A DNA stretch of 41,199 nt from Planctomycetota bacterium (GCA_013152475.1 JAADGH010000067.1:1-41199); one strand, 5' to 3'; shown: positions 24,393 to 33,797, numbered from the stretch's first letter. Made by a program: numbers and translations. The notes: generated by a model not told the origin, from the letters alone.

Positions 24393-27300
24393 CTATTCCG
24401 CCTCGATCAAGTAGAAAATGGTCCGGTGCTTTGGGCCGATGCTGAATCGGAGCTCCGACCCGCTCACGGTGGTCCGCACCGGACCCGAAATCTGTCCCGT
24501 CTGCGGGTCCACGGCGGTAACCCGCATGGCGGCGGGGTTGCGGCAGCGGAGACCGATGCCCGCCTCGATGGGATCGAAGAGGACCGGTCGCGCTCCCTCC
24601 TTTCCCTCGGCCGGGTCCTGGCCGGTGTTTGCAGCATCGGCGACGGCGGTAAGCAGGATTCTCTCAGACTCGAACAGCGGCGCATCGTCGAGGCTTACGA
24701 GGGTGATCGCCCCATGGGGGGAGCCGGACAGGATGCTTACCTGGCTCAGCTCGATGGGCTCGCCGCCGCCGATGAAGCCGGCCGCGCCCTGCGCCTTGGG
24801 CGCATTGATGGTGAAGACGCCCTTGCCGAAGTCGCGGGTCAGCTCGCCGGTGTCGCTGATGAAAAGCCGTCGATCGGCCAGGCCGTGGTCCAGCGCCGTG
24901 TAGCCCCACCAGTTCAGGGCGTCCATCAGAATGCGGTAGAGAAGCATCCGGTCGGGCCGGTCCACCTCGAGGAGATCGGGCACGATACAGTGGCGGTTGT
25001 TGATGAAGCCGAGGGCCACGCCGCGGCCCTCGTCCACGCCGATGGCGCGGCTGCCCGGCGGGATGGAGCGGGTGCGAATGCCGGCCTTCAGGTCCACCTC
25101 GATGCACTCGGCATCGAAGCCGATCCCCTGGAAGAGGAGCCGGGCCGGACCGGTGTAGTACTCCAACTGGGGGTACAGCTCCTCGATGGGCCGCAGGCGG
25201 TCCTCCACGGTCCGCGGCAGGTCCACGAAGGGCTGCCCGGCAAAGATGAAGGCGCGCGCTGCATCGGCATAGGAGGCGTCGGGGGTTAGGCCGGAGGAGA
25301 CGACCACGTCCGCTTTGCCCTTGTACCGCTTCCTGAAGAACGCGTTCTGGCAGCGGGCGAAATGAACCAGCGCGCTAAGTGGGTCCGCGCCGGACCGGCC
25401 GCCGCCGTCAAAGAAACAGTCCGTGTCGGAGTAGGCGTTTTCAATCAGGGTATGGCCGCGCGCCACCTTGCCGCCGAGGAAGATCTGCGCGCCCATCCGG
25501 AACTGCCCCCAGAGCGACGGGTCCTTGACCATCTGGGTGTGGTAGTAGATGCTGTCCTTCCAGTTGTCCCACGTGTTGATGCCGTAGCCGCCGCTATGAG
25601 AGAACCAGATGACGCCGTCCCAGTCCTGCAGCGAGGCATATGCGGCCACGAGGGGCATGCCCTCCGCACGGAACTTGTTCGGCCAGCAGTAGTTCACCTC
25701 GGTAATGACGTGCGGCAGGTTCCGCGTTCGCCCCTGCGCCAAGCGGGCGACCAGGGTGTGGAGCGGGTTGTCGTAGACCGGCGGCCGCTGTCTCGGCTTG
25801 CGGCGGGTGAAGTGATTGATCAGGTCCCAATAGCCGTGAATCGACAGGAAGCTCGCCCGCGAGTCCACCACGCCCCGGATATCCGGGAGCCGATAGGGGC
25901 TGTTGTGTCCCGTGATGGGGACCTTGACGCCGATGGACCGGAGATGCCGGACCATGCCGGCGTGGTAGTTGCGCATGGTCTCGTAGGCGAAGAGCGCCAT
26001 GTCGAAGTTCCGGTGCACATCGCGGAAGCGGACGGTCTTCAGCCGGGGGTCTTCGTCAAACGACAGCGGCTCGTCGATCCGCGCCCACCCGGCGGCCAGG
26101 GCGTCCCGCTCGTGGTATTTCCGCAGCAGCCACTCGTTCCAGCGCTCGCGCAGCTCATCGGCATAGGGCTTCGGCAGCTCCTTGTAGTTGGTCTGCCAGA
26201 ACATGCTGTTCTCGTTGGTGATCTCGACGAGCGCAATGGCCGGGTCGTCCACCAGTCGGAGGCCGGTATAGGGATTCTCATGGGTAAGGAACCGGGCGGC
26301 GAACTCCCGCTGCAGCTCGATCATCCTGCCGTTGAAGGTGGACACCGGCTTCGCGCACGGCCCCTGGCCCCAGCCGAACCGCTTGCCGTCCATGAACGCC
26401 TCCACCCCCGGCAGGCCGTCGGCCTCGCGGAAGCGGCGCCGGGTGAGGAGATCGACATAGACATAGATCCCGTTCTTCTTCAACTGGGCGATGAAGTAGT
26501 CGAACCGGTCCAGGACCTCTGGGTTCCAGTGTTGCGAGTCGTCGTAGTTCACATAGTCCACCAGGCTCATGCCCTTCGTGGTGGAGGGGTTCTGGAGTCC
26601 GTGGATGCGAACCAGATTGCACCCGCACTGCGCCAGATGGCGGGCTATCCTCTCCGATGTCTCATGGGGACCGAAGGCGCAGGCGGCGCCGATGGCCGTC
26701 CCCCAGAACCGGGCGCGCGTGCCGTCGGCAAAGACCAGCCGCCCGCCCCGCGACTGCACGAAGCCGTGACGTCCGGCGGGGGCATCGAGGAGGGCGGAGA
26801 TGTCCAGGTCGTTGGTCTTACCGGCCTGCCAGGGCAGGTCGATGGGGAGCCATTCGTCCACCGGTCTCGACCAGGCCAGCAGCTCCCGTTCCTTCTTGAC
26901 GAAGAGGTAATCGAGCAGCTTCAGGGCGATCTCGGGCGCCGTCTCTCCGCTTTTCACCCCGGTAATGGCCACCACGCCGAGCACCGGCCCTTCGCCGCTT
27001 CCCACCGCCGTGATGGACTTGATCTCGACATCAGGCCTCGGGTTGTCCCACTTGAAGGCATACAGGCGCACGTCGTGGGGGCAGACGTCATTCTCGCCCT
27101 GCCATGCCGTGGCCACATGGGGGTTGGCCGGTTCGGTCTGGGACCACCAGTCGGCGATGTTGGCGCCGATCCTCAGAGGCAGGACGACACGGCTGCCGTC
27201 CTGGTATTCGATGCGATACTGTCCTGCCTCCACGCCGTCGTCGGCCCAGGCGCAGGCGTGCAGGAAGTACAGGCGGCGCAGCGGCATCCCAACCGGGATG

Positions 27301-28259
27301 GGGCCGGCCTGGGCCGGAAAGTAGGGCCGCTCCGCTCCCTGGAGCACGATGACGCTCCTGCCGTTGTTCGCGTTCGGATTGAGGATTTGGAACGGAACGC
27401 CGAGGAACCGGTGCACCCCCCACATGAGGTGCCGCAGGTCGTCGGCGCCCTGGTCGATCCACCCGCCCTTTCGGTCGCCGGGGGCGTTGTCACGGAGGGC
27501 GACATTCGCCTGGCCGGTGGTGTCGATCATGGCGAACCAGTCCGCCGGGGCAAAGCGCGGCTCGAAGGTGATCTCGACCGCGAACTTCGCTTCCAGTCCC
27601 TGGGTGGGTGGAAACCGCATCTGAAGGTCGAGACGATACGGCCGGCCCTTGGCCCAGCTCAGGCCGTGGAGGTCGTCCAGGGTCCATGACCCGTCGCCGT
27701 CGAATCGGAAGGTGAGCAGCCCGAAGTTGGAGTCGAACTGGATGCGCTTGAGGCCGACAACGATGTCCTGGCGCGGTTCGGGGTCGGGCAGGACGCCGTT
27801 GGTCTCCCCGTTATCCACCTCCGCCACCCATTCGGCGCCCTCCACCATGTCGGGGGCGAGGTAGAGGGAGACGAAGGCGAACTCGGCGCCAATCGCGTTG
27901 GGATGGATGTTGAACTCGCCCGCATAGGTCAGGGACTTCTTGCCTCGGCACAGCACTCGTTTGAAGACACCCAGTTGGTCGTGGACCGCGGTGATGACGA
28001 TCTCCCGGCCCTTCGCCGTCGTTCGCCGTCGGAGCTCGCTTTTCTGAGGGTCGAAGAGCCCGGCATAGTCCCGGCGGGTGATGTTGTATTCTTCGGTCTG
28101 CACAAACGTAAGGCCGCGCGAGCTTGCGCTGAGGGTGTAGTGCGTGGAGCCGCTGCCATGGATGCGCCACTGGGGGGGATCGTCGCCCCGGACGAGCGAA
28201 GGCGGCGACAATGCAATCGCAAGAACAAGCAGAACAGATCGACGCACCAGGCCCTCCAT
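24393..28259 (-). CDS. Very large secreted glycoside hydrolase (GH-A clan, GH5-like)
   Basis: A 1288-aa exported enzyme. The ATG at 28259 is preferred over two upstream in-frame ATGs because it opens a clean signal peptide (MEGLVRRSVLLVLAIALS, to about residue 25). Residues 30-540 are beta-rich and may form carbohydrate-binding or substrate-presenting domains. The catalytic TIM barrel starts with RFWGTAIGAACAFGP and CGCNLVRIHGLQNP. The expected GH-A pair is visible: VEITNENSMFW with Glu683 as acid/base and HVITEVNYCW with Glu854 as nucleophile candidate. The C-terminal 300 residues are again beta-rich. The family within the clan and the substrate are uncertain. It is the first gene of a four-gene operon and has a good promoter just upstream, divergent from the nitrilase gene. 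Confidence 0.82.
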   Translation of the reverse strand: MEGLVRRSVLLVLAIALSPPSLVRGDDPPQWRIHGSGSTHYTLSASSRGLTFVQTEEYNITRRDYAGLFDPQKSELRRRTTAKGREIVITAVHDQLGVFKRVLCRGKKSLTYAGEFNIHPNAIGAEFAFVSLYLAPDMVEGAEWVAEVDNGETNGVLPDPEPRQDIVVGLKRIQFDSNFGLLTFRFDGDGSWTLDDLHGLSWAKGRPYRLDLQMRFPPTQGLEAKFAVEITFEPRFAPADWFAMIDTTGQANVALRDNAPGDRKGGWIDQGADDLRHLMWGVHRFLGVPFQILNPNANNGRSVIVLQGAERPYFPAQAGPIPVGMPLRRLYFLHACAWADDGVEAGQYRIEYQDGSRVVLPLRIGANIADWWSQTEPANPHVATAWQGENDVCPHDVRLYAFKWDNPRPDVEIKSITAVGSGEGPVLGVVAITGVKSGETAPEIALKLLDYLFVKKERELLAWSRPVDEWLPIDLPWQAGKTNDLDISALLDAPAGRHGFVQSRGGRLVFADGTRARFWGTAIGAACAFGPHETSERIARHLAQCGCNLVRIHGLQNPSTTKGMSLVDYVNYDDSQHWNPEVLDRFDYFIAQLKKNGIYVYVDLLTRRRFREADGLPGVEAFMDGKRFGWGQGPCAKPVSTFNGRMIELQREFAARFLTHENPYTGLRLVDDPAIALVEITNENSMFWQTNYKELPKPYADELRERWNEWLLRKYHERDALAAGWARIDEPLSFDEDPRLKTVRFRDVHRNFDMALFAYETMRNYHAGMVRHLRSIGVKVPITGHNSPYRLPDIRGVVDSRASFLSIHGYWDLINHFTRRKPRQRPPVYDNPLHTLVARLAQGRTRNLPHVITEVNYCWPNKFRAEGMPLVAAYASLQDWDGVIWFSHSGGYGINTWDNWKDSIYYHTQMVKDPSLWGQFRMGAQIFLGGKVARGHTLIENAYSDTDCFFDGGGRSGADPLSALVHFARCQNAFFRKRYKGKADVVVSSGLTPDASYADAARAFIFAGQPFVDLPRTVEDRLRPIEELYPQLEYYTGPARLLFQGIGFDAECIEVDLKAGIRTRSIPPGSRAIGVDEGRGVALGFINNRHCIVPDLLEVDRPDRMLLYRILMDALNWWGYTALDHGLADRRLFISDTGELTRDFGKGVFTINAPKAQGAAGFIGGGEPIELSQVSILSGSPHGAITLVSLDDAPLFESERILLTAVADAANTGQDPAEGKEGARPVLFDPIEAGIGLRCRNPAAMRVTAVDPQTGQISGPVRTTVSGSELRFSIGPKHRTIFYLIEAE

Positions 28260-28284
28260 CTTCTCAGCTGCCAATACAACCCTC

Positions 28285-28313
28285 ATCATAGCACATCGGC
28301 GGGTGCGCGGCAA
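28285..28313 (-). promoter_or_regulatory. Promoter of the glycoside hydrolase operon
   Basis: On the minus strand TTGCCG (28308-28313), 17 bp, TATGAT (28285-28290); the ATG at 28259 lies about 20 nt from the expected start of transcription. Confidence 0.55.
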
Positions 28314-28324
28314 TACCGCGCCGG

Positions 28325-28353
28325 TTGTATTTCCGCCGCCGGGATGCTACACT
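28325..28353 (+). promoter_or_regulatory. Promoter of the nitrilase-family gene
   Basis: TTGTAT (28325-28330), 17 bp, TACACT (28348-28353); about 27 nt of leader to the ATG at 28387. It is back-to-back with the glycoside hydrolase promoter. Confidence 0.45.
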
Positions 28354-28386
28354 CACAACGGTCCAGCTTTCCTGGAGGACATACCG

Positions 28387-29256
28387 ATGAGAGCAGTAAC
28401 CGTCGCTGCCATTCAACCGCCCGAACCACGCACGGAATACGGGATTGCCACCGAGGCTATGATCGAGCGGGGGCTGGCATGGGTGGCCGAGGCGGCCCGG
28501 CAGGGGGCCGATGTGGCCCTCCTGCCGGAGTACTTCAACGTGTTCGGACTCGAAAAAGACGCCCTTCATGCGGCAGCCGAACGGATCTCTGATCTCTGTC
28601 GGCGGGTCGCGGAACGGACACGGGCCAACAATATGCATGTGATTCTCCCCCTCGTTGTGAAGTGCGGGGGGCGGTATTTCAACCGGGCGCTGATCCTCGA
28701 CCCACGCGGCGTGGAGATTGGGCATTACGACAAGGTCCATCTCACCATTACCGAACGGGATGATTACGATCTCGCCGCAGGCGGAGCTCTCCCTGTTTTC
28801 AAGACGGCCTTCTGCATGGTTGGGGTGATGACGTGCTATGATGTCTACTTCCCCGAGGTCTCGCGCATCCTTGGTCTCAAAGGCGCCGAGATCATTTTCT
28901 TCCCGACCCTCCAGCGTTCGGAGCAGGAAGAGGTGTGTCTGCTTCAGGCTCGAATGCGGGCGATGGACAGCTTTGCATACATCGTGCGCTCAAGTTATGG
29001 CAGGCCCGCGGGGGCGAAGGCGGTTGCGGGGGCGATGCGGGGCGGTAGTTATATCGTCCGGCCCGATGGCGTCGTCATCGCCGATGCCGGGGCGGAGGAG
29101 GGCATGACCATCGCACGCATCGACCTCGACAACCCGTGGCGCCGTCCCCGCTGTCACGGCGCACCCCCTGCCGTGGTCCGGGATTTCATCATGGAGGACA
29201 GGCGTCCGGAGCTGTACGCCCGGCTGGTGGAGGGTGAACTGCCGGACGCGAAGTAG
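28387..29256 (+). CDS. Carbon-nitrogen hydrolase (nitrilase superfamily)
   Basis: A 289-aa cytoplasmic enzyme. The ATG at 28387 follows GGAGG at 8 nt spacing. The Glu-Lys-Cys triad of the superfamily is visible: LLPEYFNVFG (Glu48), GHYDKVHLT (Lys116) and GVMTCYDVYFPEVSR (Cys150). Further family features are FNRALILDPRG and the four-layer alpha/beta alternation throughout. Members hydrolyse amides, carbamoyl groups or nitriles; the branch (N-carbamoylputrescine or beta-ureidopropionase-like, amidase) cannot be decided. It is a single-gene unit between the glycoside hydrolase promoter and the convergent alr gene (11 bp between stops). Confidence 0.9.
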   Translation: MRAVTVAAIQPPEPRTEYGIATEAMIERGLAWVAEAARQGADVALLPEYFNVFGLEKDALHAAAERISDLCRRVAERTRANNMHVILPLVVKCGGRYFNRALILDPRGVEIGHYDKVHLTITERDDYDLAAGGALPVFKTAFCMVGVMTCYDVYFPEVSRILGLKGAEIIFFPTLQRSEQEEVCLLQARMRAMDSFAYIVRSSYGRPAGAKAVAGAMRGGSYIVRPDGVVIADAGAEEGMTIARIDLDNPWRRPRCHGAPPAVVRDFIMEDRRPELYARLVEGELPDAK

Positions 29257-29267
29257 GGTCCTGTGTT

Positions 29268-30383
29268 CTACCAGAGGTGCACGCGCGGGACGCGCCGGCC
29301 CACGGCGCAGAGGACCTCGTTGGGAATGGTGCCGAGGATCTGGGCGACGGATTCTACGGAGATTCTCTCGTTGCCCTGTCTGCCGTAAACCACCACGGGG
29401 TCGCCCACCTTTGCCTGGGGTAGGTCGGTCACATCCACCACACACTGGTCCATGCAGATGCGTCCGATGATCGGCGCGCGCTTGCCTCCGATGAGCACAT
29501 ACCCTGTGTTGGACAGCAGGCGGTTCAGGCCATCGGCGTAGCCGATGGGGAGCGTGGCGGCGCAGGTGGGACGGGAGGTGGTGAAGGTGCGGCCGTAGCT
29601 GACCGTCGCCCCCGGGGGGAGGTCCTTGATGAAAGACACGTGGGTCTTGAGCGTCATCGCCGGGCGCAGGTCCAGGTCCAGCGTCATGTCCGCCGTGGGG
29701 TGGCAGCCGTAGAGAGCGAGTCCCGGCCGGACCATGTCGAAGCGCGCTTCGGGGAGCTGGGCGATGGCCCCGCTGTTGGCGGCGTGGCGCAGGGGGACGG
29801 GCAGCCCCTCTGCTTTCATTTCTGCGATGATCGAGTTGAAGAGGGCGATCTGGTCGCGGGCGAACGATGTATCCGGCTCGTCGGCCGCGGGGAAGTGCGT
29901 CCAGATGCCGTCGAAGGACAGGGGGTCGAGCGACAGGACACGGCGGACGAGGTCGAGGGCCCCGTCGGGACCCACGCCGATGCGCCCCATGCCCGTGTCG
30001 ATCTTCACATGGACCGACGCGGCGACGTTCAGGCGGCGGGCGGCCGCGGAGAGGGTCTCGGCCAGACCGGTATCGCAAACGGTCAGGGCGACGGAGTGCT
30101 TGAGGGCGTCCTCGACGAAATCGGGCGCAACGGAGCCGAGCATGAGAATGGGCGCGGCGATTCCGGCGTCACGGAGTTCGGCGGCCTCCGAGATGGCGGC
30201 GACGCCGAGCATGTCCACGCCATGCGTGACCAGGGCTTGACTCACCGGGACCATGCCGTGACCGTAGGCGTTGGCCTTGACGGCGGCCAGGACCTTGACG
30301 CCGGGTCCGGCCTTCCGCCGGATTTCATCGAGATTGTGAACGATGTTGCCGAGTCGGATTTCGGCCCGAGTTGGGTGGCGCAT
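29268..30383 (-). CDS. alr: Alanine racemase
   Basis: A 371-aa PLP enzyme that interconverts L- and D-alanine for peptidoglycan. The N-terminal barrel carries AAVKANAYGHG (PLP Lys36), and further signatures are HVKIDTGMGRIG, HAANSGA, FDMVRPGLALYG, VSYGRTFTT for the second catalytic Tyr and LPIGYADGLNR; RICMDQCVVDVTD lies in the C-terminal beta domain. The ATG at 30383 is chosen because AAAGGAAA sits just upstream; the upstream ATG at 30401 would begin almost at the transcription start. The presence of alr supports a cell wall containing D-alanine, as now accepted for planctomycetes. Confidence 0.96.
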   Translation of the reverse strand: MRHPTRAEIRLGNIVHNLDEIRRKAGPGVKVLAAVKANAYGHGMVPVSQALVTHGVDMLGVAAISEAAELRDAGIAAPILMLGSVAPDFVEDALKHSVALTVCDTGLAETLSAAARRLNVAASVHVKIDTGMGRIGVGPDGALDLVRRVLSLDPLSFDGIWTHFPAADEPDTSFARDQIALFNSIIAEMKAEGLPVPLRHAANSGAIAQLPEARFDMVRPGLALYGCHPTADMTLDLDLRPAMTLKTHVSFIKDLPPGATVSYGRTFTTSRPTCAATLPIGYADGLNRLLSNTGYVLIGGKRAPIIGRICMDQCVVDVTDLPQAKVGDPVVVYGRQGNERISVESVAQILGTIPNEVLCAVGRRVPRVHLW

Positions 30384-30404
30384 GGAATTTCCTTTCGTCA
30401 TGGG

Positions 30405-30432
30405 ATTATATCACGTCTTTTTGTTCTTTCAA
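30405..30432 (-). promoter_or_regulatory. Promoter of alr
   Basis: On the minus strand TTGAAA (30427-30432), 16 bp, TATAAT (30405-30410), a consensus -10. The leader to the ATG at 30383 is about 15 nt, just enough for the ribosome binding site. Confidence 0.65.
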
Positions 30433-30446
30433 GCGGGGGATGGCTG

Positions 30447-30499
30447 AGGAGTTTCCCCACAACCCGCAATGACACGGCGGAGGGCATGGGGAAACTCCT
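30447..30499. repeat. Dispersed intergenic repeat, copy B, with perfect 12-bp arms
   Basis: AGGAGTTTCCCC (30447-30458) and GGGGAAACTCCT (30488-30499) are perfect inverted arms around a 29-bp centre. The right 37 bp (30463-30499) match copy A at 15534-15570 in 32 positions. It lies in the 363-bp gap between the divergent alr and histidine kinase genes; the rest of the gap holds only promoter-like sequences. Confidence 0.75.
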
Positions 30500-30511
30500 G
30501 TTATTTTGACG

Positions 30512-30540
30512 TTGACAACCGCCCAAGAATAGGGCATACT
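30512..30540 (+). promoter_or_regulatory. Possible distal promoter of the histidine kinase gene
   Basis: TTGACA (30512-30517), 17 bp, CATACT (30535-30540). It follows the repeat element by 12 bp, as at copy A. It would give a leader of about 200 nt. Confidence 0.35.
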
Positions 30541-30628
30541 ATTGCAGTATCATGGGTGTGACAATCACGTTGCGCCTGTGGTGCTCAACGCGATCTGGCT
30601 CCGGTGAGGGTGAGGTCGTTTTTTAATC

Positions 30629-30658
30629 TTGCACGGGGGGACATGGCCTTTCTATTAT
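30629..30658 (+). promoter_or_regulatory. Possible proximal promoter of the histidine kinase gene
   Basis: TTGCAC (30629-30634), 18 bp, TATTAT (30653-30658), about 80 nt upstream of the GTG start at 30747. Confidence 0.4.
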
Positions 30659-30746
30659 CCCCTATTTTCCGCCGTTTCTTGCCTCACTGCCGTAGGGCGC
30701 AGCGTTGACGCCGTTGTGAAAGAACGAGTCGAAAGGGAGCAGAGCC

Positions 30747-33614
30747 GTGAAGAATCATCATAAAGCAACGACTGAGGACGAACGCCCGCAGGAGGAACCG
30801 GAGCAGTCCGTCGGCCTGCCGGCCCGGTATCAATCCCCCTTGTATTTTTTGATCGCCATGGTGGTCACCATCTTCGCGGTGGCGACGTCGGTGATGGTGG
30901 CGGTGGAGGATCTGCCGCAGTTTTCCAACGTCTACGAGGCCATCTTTCGCGCGCTGGTCGTCACGGCGGTCATCACACCCATCCTGTACTACTTCCTGAT
31001 TCATCCCCTCACGCAGAATATCGAGGCGCGGTCGGCGCTGGAGGAGCGGATCGAGACGTTCCTCGACCGGCGCAGTCGCCAGGTGCGGATGATCACCGAG
31101 ATCGCCCAGGAGACTGCCGCTGTACCCGATCTCGACGATCTCTTCCGCAAGGTGGTGGGCCTTATCCAGAAGCGCTTCGGCTACTATCACGTGCACATCT
31201 ACGTCCTTGAGGAGCGGCAGTTGATCATGCGGGAGGGAACGGGCGAGGCCGGCAGGAAGATGAAGGAAGCCGGCCACCAGATTCCCCTTTCCGCAGACGT
31301 AAGCCTCGTGGCCCGCTCCGCCCGAACCGGTGATCCCGTGCGGGTGAGCGATGTTTCGCAGGACCGCGGCTTTCTGCCGAACAAGTTTCTTCCTAACACG
31401 AAGTCCGAGATCGCCGTCCCGATCAAGCTAAGCGGCGATGTGCTCGGCGTCCTGGATATCCAGAGCGACAAGCTGAATGCCTTCGATCAAGAGGACGAGA
31501 TCATGCTCGTGGGCCTGTGCGGGCAGATCGCCGTGGCCATCGACGACCGTCGCGCCGATGCCGAACGCAGGAGGGCGGAGGACGCCCTGGCAAAGAGCCG
31601 TAGAGAGGAAGAGCGTTTCGAAGAGCGGCTGCGAAGGCTTTTCCAGGCGACGACGCAACTCTCGAAGGCAAGGGATGCGGACGATCTGTGTCGCCAGGCT
31701 GTAGAGCTCGGCCGAAAAGAGCTTGGCTTCGACCGGCTGGGCATCTGGTTCTTTGACAAGAGCAGCCCGGACGAGATGATCGGCACGTTCGGGACGGATA
31801 ACGAGGGCAAGACCCGGGACGAGCGCGGCTGGCGGCGGGACGCGACGGAGCTGTACCGCTCCCTGCGCGAGGCGAAGGGGCTGAGGGTGGTCCACCGGCG
31901 CGGCCCAATCCTGGACAAGGGCGAGGAGGTGGACGCGGATGTCGAACGCGCCCTGGCCCCCATAACCGAGGGGGCCGACCTTCTGGGCCTGCTTTCCGTT
32001 GACAATCTCCTCCATGCCGATCCCATCACCCGTCACGACTGTGAGGTCCTGGCCCTCTATGCCTCCGCCCTGGGCCACCTGTGCACGCGTCTGCACGCCG
32101 AAAGCGAACTGCGGAAGCGAGAGGAGGCATTCCGCCTGGCCTTTGAAAACGCCGTGGATGCCATCATCTGGGCCGATGCAGAGACGGGGCAGATCCTCAA
32201 CTGCAATAAAGCAGCGGAGGCCCTTCTTGAAAAACCGAGGGAGGAGATCATCGGCCAGCACCAGACGGACCTCCACCCGCCGGACTTGGCCGAACACTAC
32301 GCCGAGTTTTTCAAGGGCCACGTCCGCAAGAAAAGGGTATATGATGATGAGGCCAGCATCATCACAAAGTCCGGCAAGATCAAGCCGGTGCATATCACGG
32401 CGTCGGTCACGCGTGTCGGGGAAAAGTCCATCATCCAGGGCATTTTCCACGATGTGACGGAGCGCAAGAAAATGCAGGAGGAGATACAGAAGGCCCAGAA
32501 GTTGGAGTCCATCGGCATCCTCGCCGGCGGTGTGGCCCACGATTTCAACAACCTCCTCACCGGCATCCTGGGAAATGTGACGCTCGGGAAGATGCACTCC
32601 AAGCCCGGCGAGAAGGTTTACGATAACCTGGCGGCGGCGGAGAAGGCAACTTGGCGCGCGCGGCACCTAACCCAGCAGCTCCTCACCTTCGCCAGGGGCG
32701 GCATCGCCGTGAAAGAGATCGTGTCCATCGCGGATCTGCTGAACAGCGCGGCGCGGTTCGCACTGAGCGGGCGCAATTCCCGCTGCGAATTCGACATCCC
32801 CGACGGCCTCTGGCCCGTCCAGGCCGACCAATGGCAGATCACCCAGGTCATCAACAACCTCATCGCCAACGCCGACGAGGCCATGCCCGAGGGCGGCACG
32901 ATCACGCTTCGCGCAGAGAACGCCACCGTCGGCCCGGAGCACGCCCTGCCCATCGCGGACGGAGAATACATCAAAATCTCCGTCGAAGATCAGGGAATCG
33001 GCATCCCGCAGGAACATCTGAACAAGGTCTTCGACCCCTACTTCTCCACGAAACAGAGCGCGAGCGGCCTCGGCCTCTCCGCCTCATACTCGATTGTGCA
33101 AAAACATGAGGGGCATATCTCCATCGACTCCCGGCTTGGGCAGGGCACATCGGTGTGCATCTACCTCCCCGCCTCGGCAGAGGACATGACGGAGAAGAGG
33201 GACCTCACCGCAGAACTCTCCCTCGCCGGCAGAACGGTCCTGGTTATGGACGACGAGGACGTCGTGTTGAACGTTGCCGAAGGGTTCCTGGTTCACCTCG
33301 GCGCCGAAGTGACCCCCGCCCGAGACGGCCGCGAAGCGGTGGAGCTTTTCAAAAAGGCCCAGGACAGCGGACAGCCCTTCGATCTGGTGATCCTGGACCT
33401 GACGGTGCCCGGCGGCATGGGGGGCCTGGAGGCCGTCCGAAAGATGGTCGAGATCAAGCCGGACGCCCGCGTCATTGTCTCCAGCGGGTATTCGAACGAC
33501 CCGATTATGTCGGACTTTGCCCGGCACGGGTTCCAGGCCGCCCTCACCAAGCCCTACGAGCTCACCGAGCTCAAGCAGGCCGTGCGCACCGTCATGGCCA
33601 AAGGCGGCGCATAG
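30747..33614 (+). CDS. Hybrid sensor histidine kinase (TM-GAF-GAF-PAS-kinase-REC)
   Basis: A 955-aa membrane signalling protein starting at GTG (30747) with AAAGGGAG upstream. Two transmembrane helices lie at about 32-52 and 66-86. A GAF domain spans about 115-270, a short coiled coil follows, a second GAF-like domain spans 300-450 and a PAS domain 460-575 (FRLAFENAVDAIIWADAETGQIL). The dimerisation helix reads GGVAHDFNNLL with phospho-acceptor His598; the ATPase domain has INNLIANADEAM (N box), DQGIGIP (G1) and SGLGLS (G2). A C-terminal receiver domain (from about 829) has VLVMDDED and phospho-acceptor Asp884 in VILDLTVPGG. No output regulator is adjacent, so the target is elsewhere. The stimulus is unknown; GAF and PAS domains suggest a small ligand or redox signal. 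Confidence 0.93.
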   Translation: MKNHHKATTEDERPQEEPEQSVGLPARYQSPLYFLIAMVVTIFAVATSVMVAVEDLPQFSNVYEAIFRALVVTAVITPILYYFLIHPLTQNIEARSALEERIETFLDRRSRQVRMITEIAQETAAVPDLDDLFRKVVGLIQKRFGYYHVHIYVLEERQLIMREGTGEAGRKMKEAGHQIPLSADVSLVARSARTGDPVRVSDVSQDRGFLPNKFLPNTKSEIAVPIKLSGDVLGVLDIQSDKLNAFDQEDEIMLVGLCGQIAVAIDDRRADAERRRAEDALAKSRREEERFEERLRRLFQATTQLSKARDADDLCRQAVELGRKELGFDRLGIWFFDKSSPDEMIGTFGTDNEGKTRDERGWRRDATELYRSLREAKGLRVVHRRGPILDKGEEVDADVERALAPITEGADLLGLLSVDNLLHADPITRHDCEVLALYASALGHLCTRLHAESELRKREEAFRLAFENAVDAIIWADAETGQILNCNKAAEALLEKPREEIIGQHQTDLHPPDLAEHYAEFFKGHVRKKRVYDDEASIITKSGKIKPVHITASVTRVGEKSIIQGIFHDVTERKKMQEEIQKAQKLESIGILAGGVAHDFNNLLTGILGNVTLGKMHSKPGEKVYDNLAAAEKATWRARHLTQQLLTFARGGIAVKEIVSIADLLNSAARFALSGRNSRCEFDIPDGLWPVQADQWQITQVINNLIANADEAMPEGGTITLRAENATVGPEHALPIADGEYIKISVEDQGIGIPQEHLNKVFDPYFSTKQSASGLGLSASYSIVQKHEGHISIDSRLGQGTSVCIYLPASAEDMTEKRDLTAELSLAGRTVLVMDDEDVVLNVAEGFLVHLGAEVTPARDGREAVELFKKAQDSGQPFDLVILDLTVPGGMGGLEAVRKMVEIKPDARVIVSSGYSNDPIMSDFARHGFQAALTKPYELTELKQAVRTVMAKGGA

Positions 33615-33766
33615 CTTTCCTGTCGGACCCGAAAAAGGTCTGCTGACGACGACGATTTCCGCGTTGGGTGGATATGGTAGGGCACTCCCGGCGCCACGAC
33701 CCGTGCAATTCTGGCCAGGTGAGAAGTTTCTCACACGAGCGGCCCCACACCAAGCCTGGCGTCCCC

Positions 33767-33797
33767 GGAACTCCCATAGTTCATAGTTCCCGTTTTT
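33767..33797 (+). terminator. Weak candidate terminator after the histidine kinase
   Basis: GGAACT (33767-33772) pairs with AGTTCC (33785-33790), followed by CG and five T (33793-33797). The stem is only 6 bp and the loop contains a doubled ATAGTTC word. The rest of 33615-33910 shows no gene; a perfect short dyad GTGAGAA-GT-TTCTCAC lies at 33719-33734. Confidence 0.35.

Noticed and set aside
25362..27689. 775-codon plus-strand open frame
   Set aside because: Antisense to the glycoside hydrolase with catalytic motifs on the minus strand; Gly/Arg/Val-rich shadow composition.
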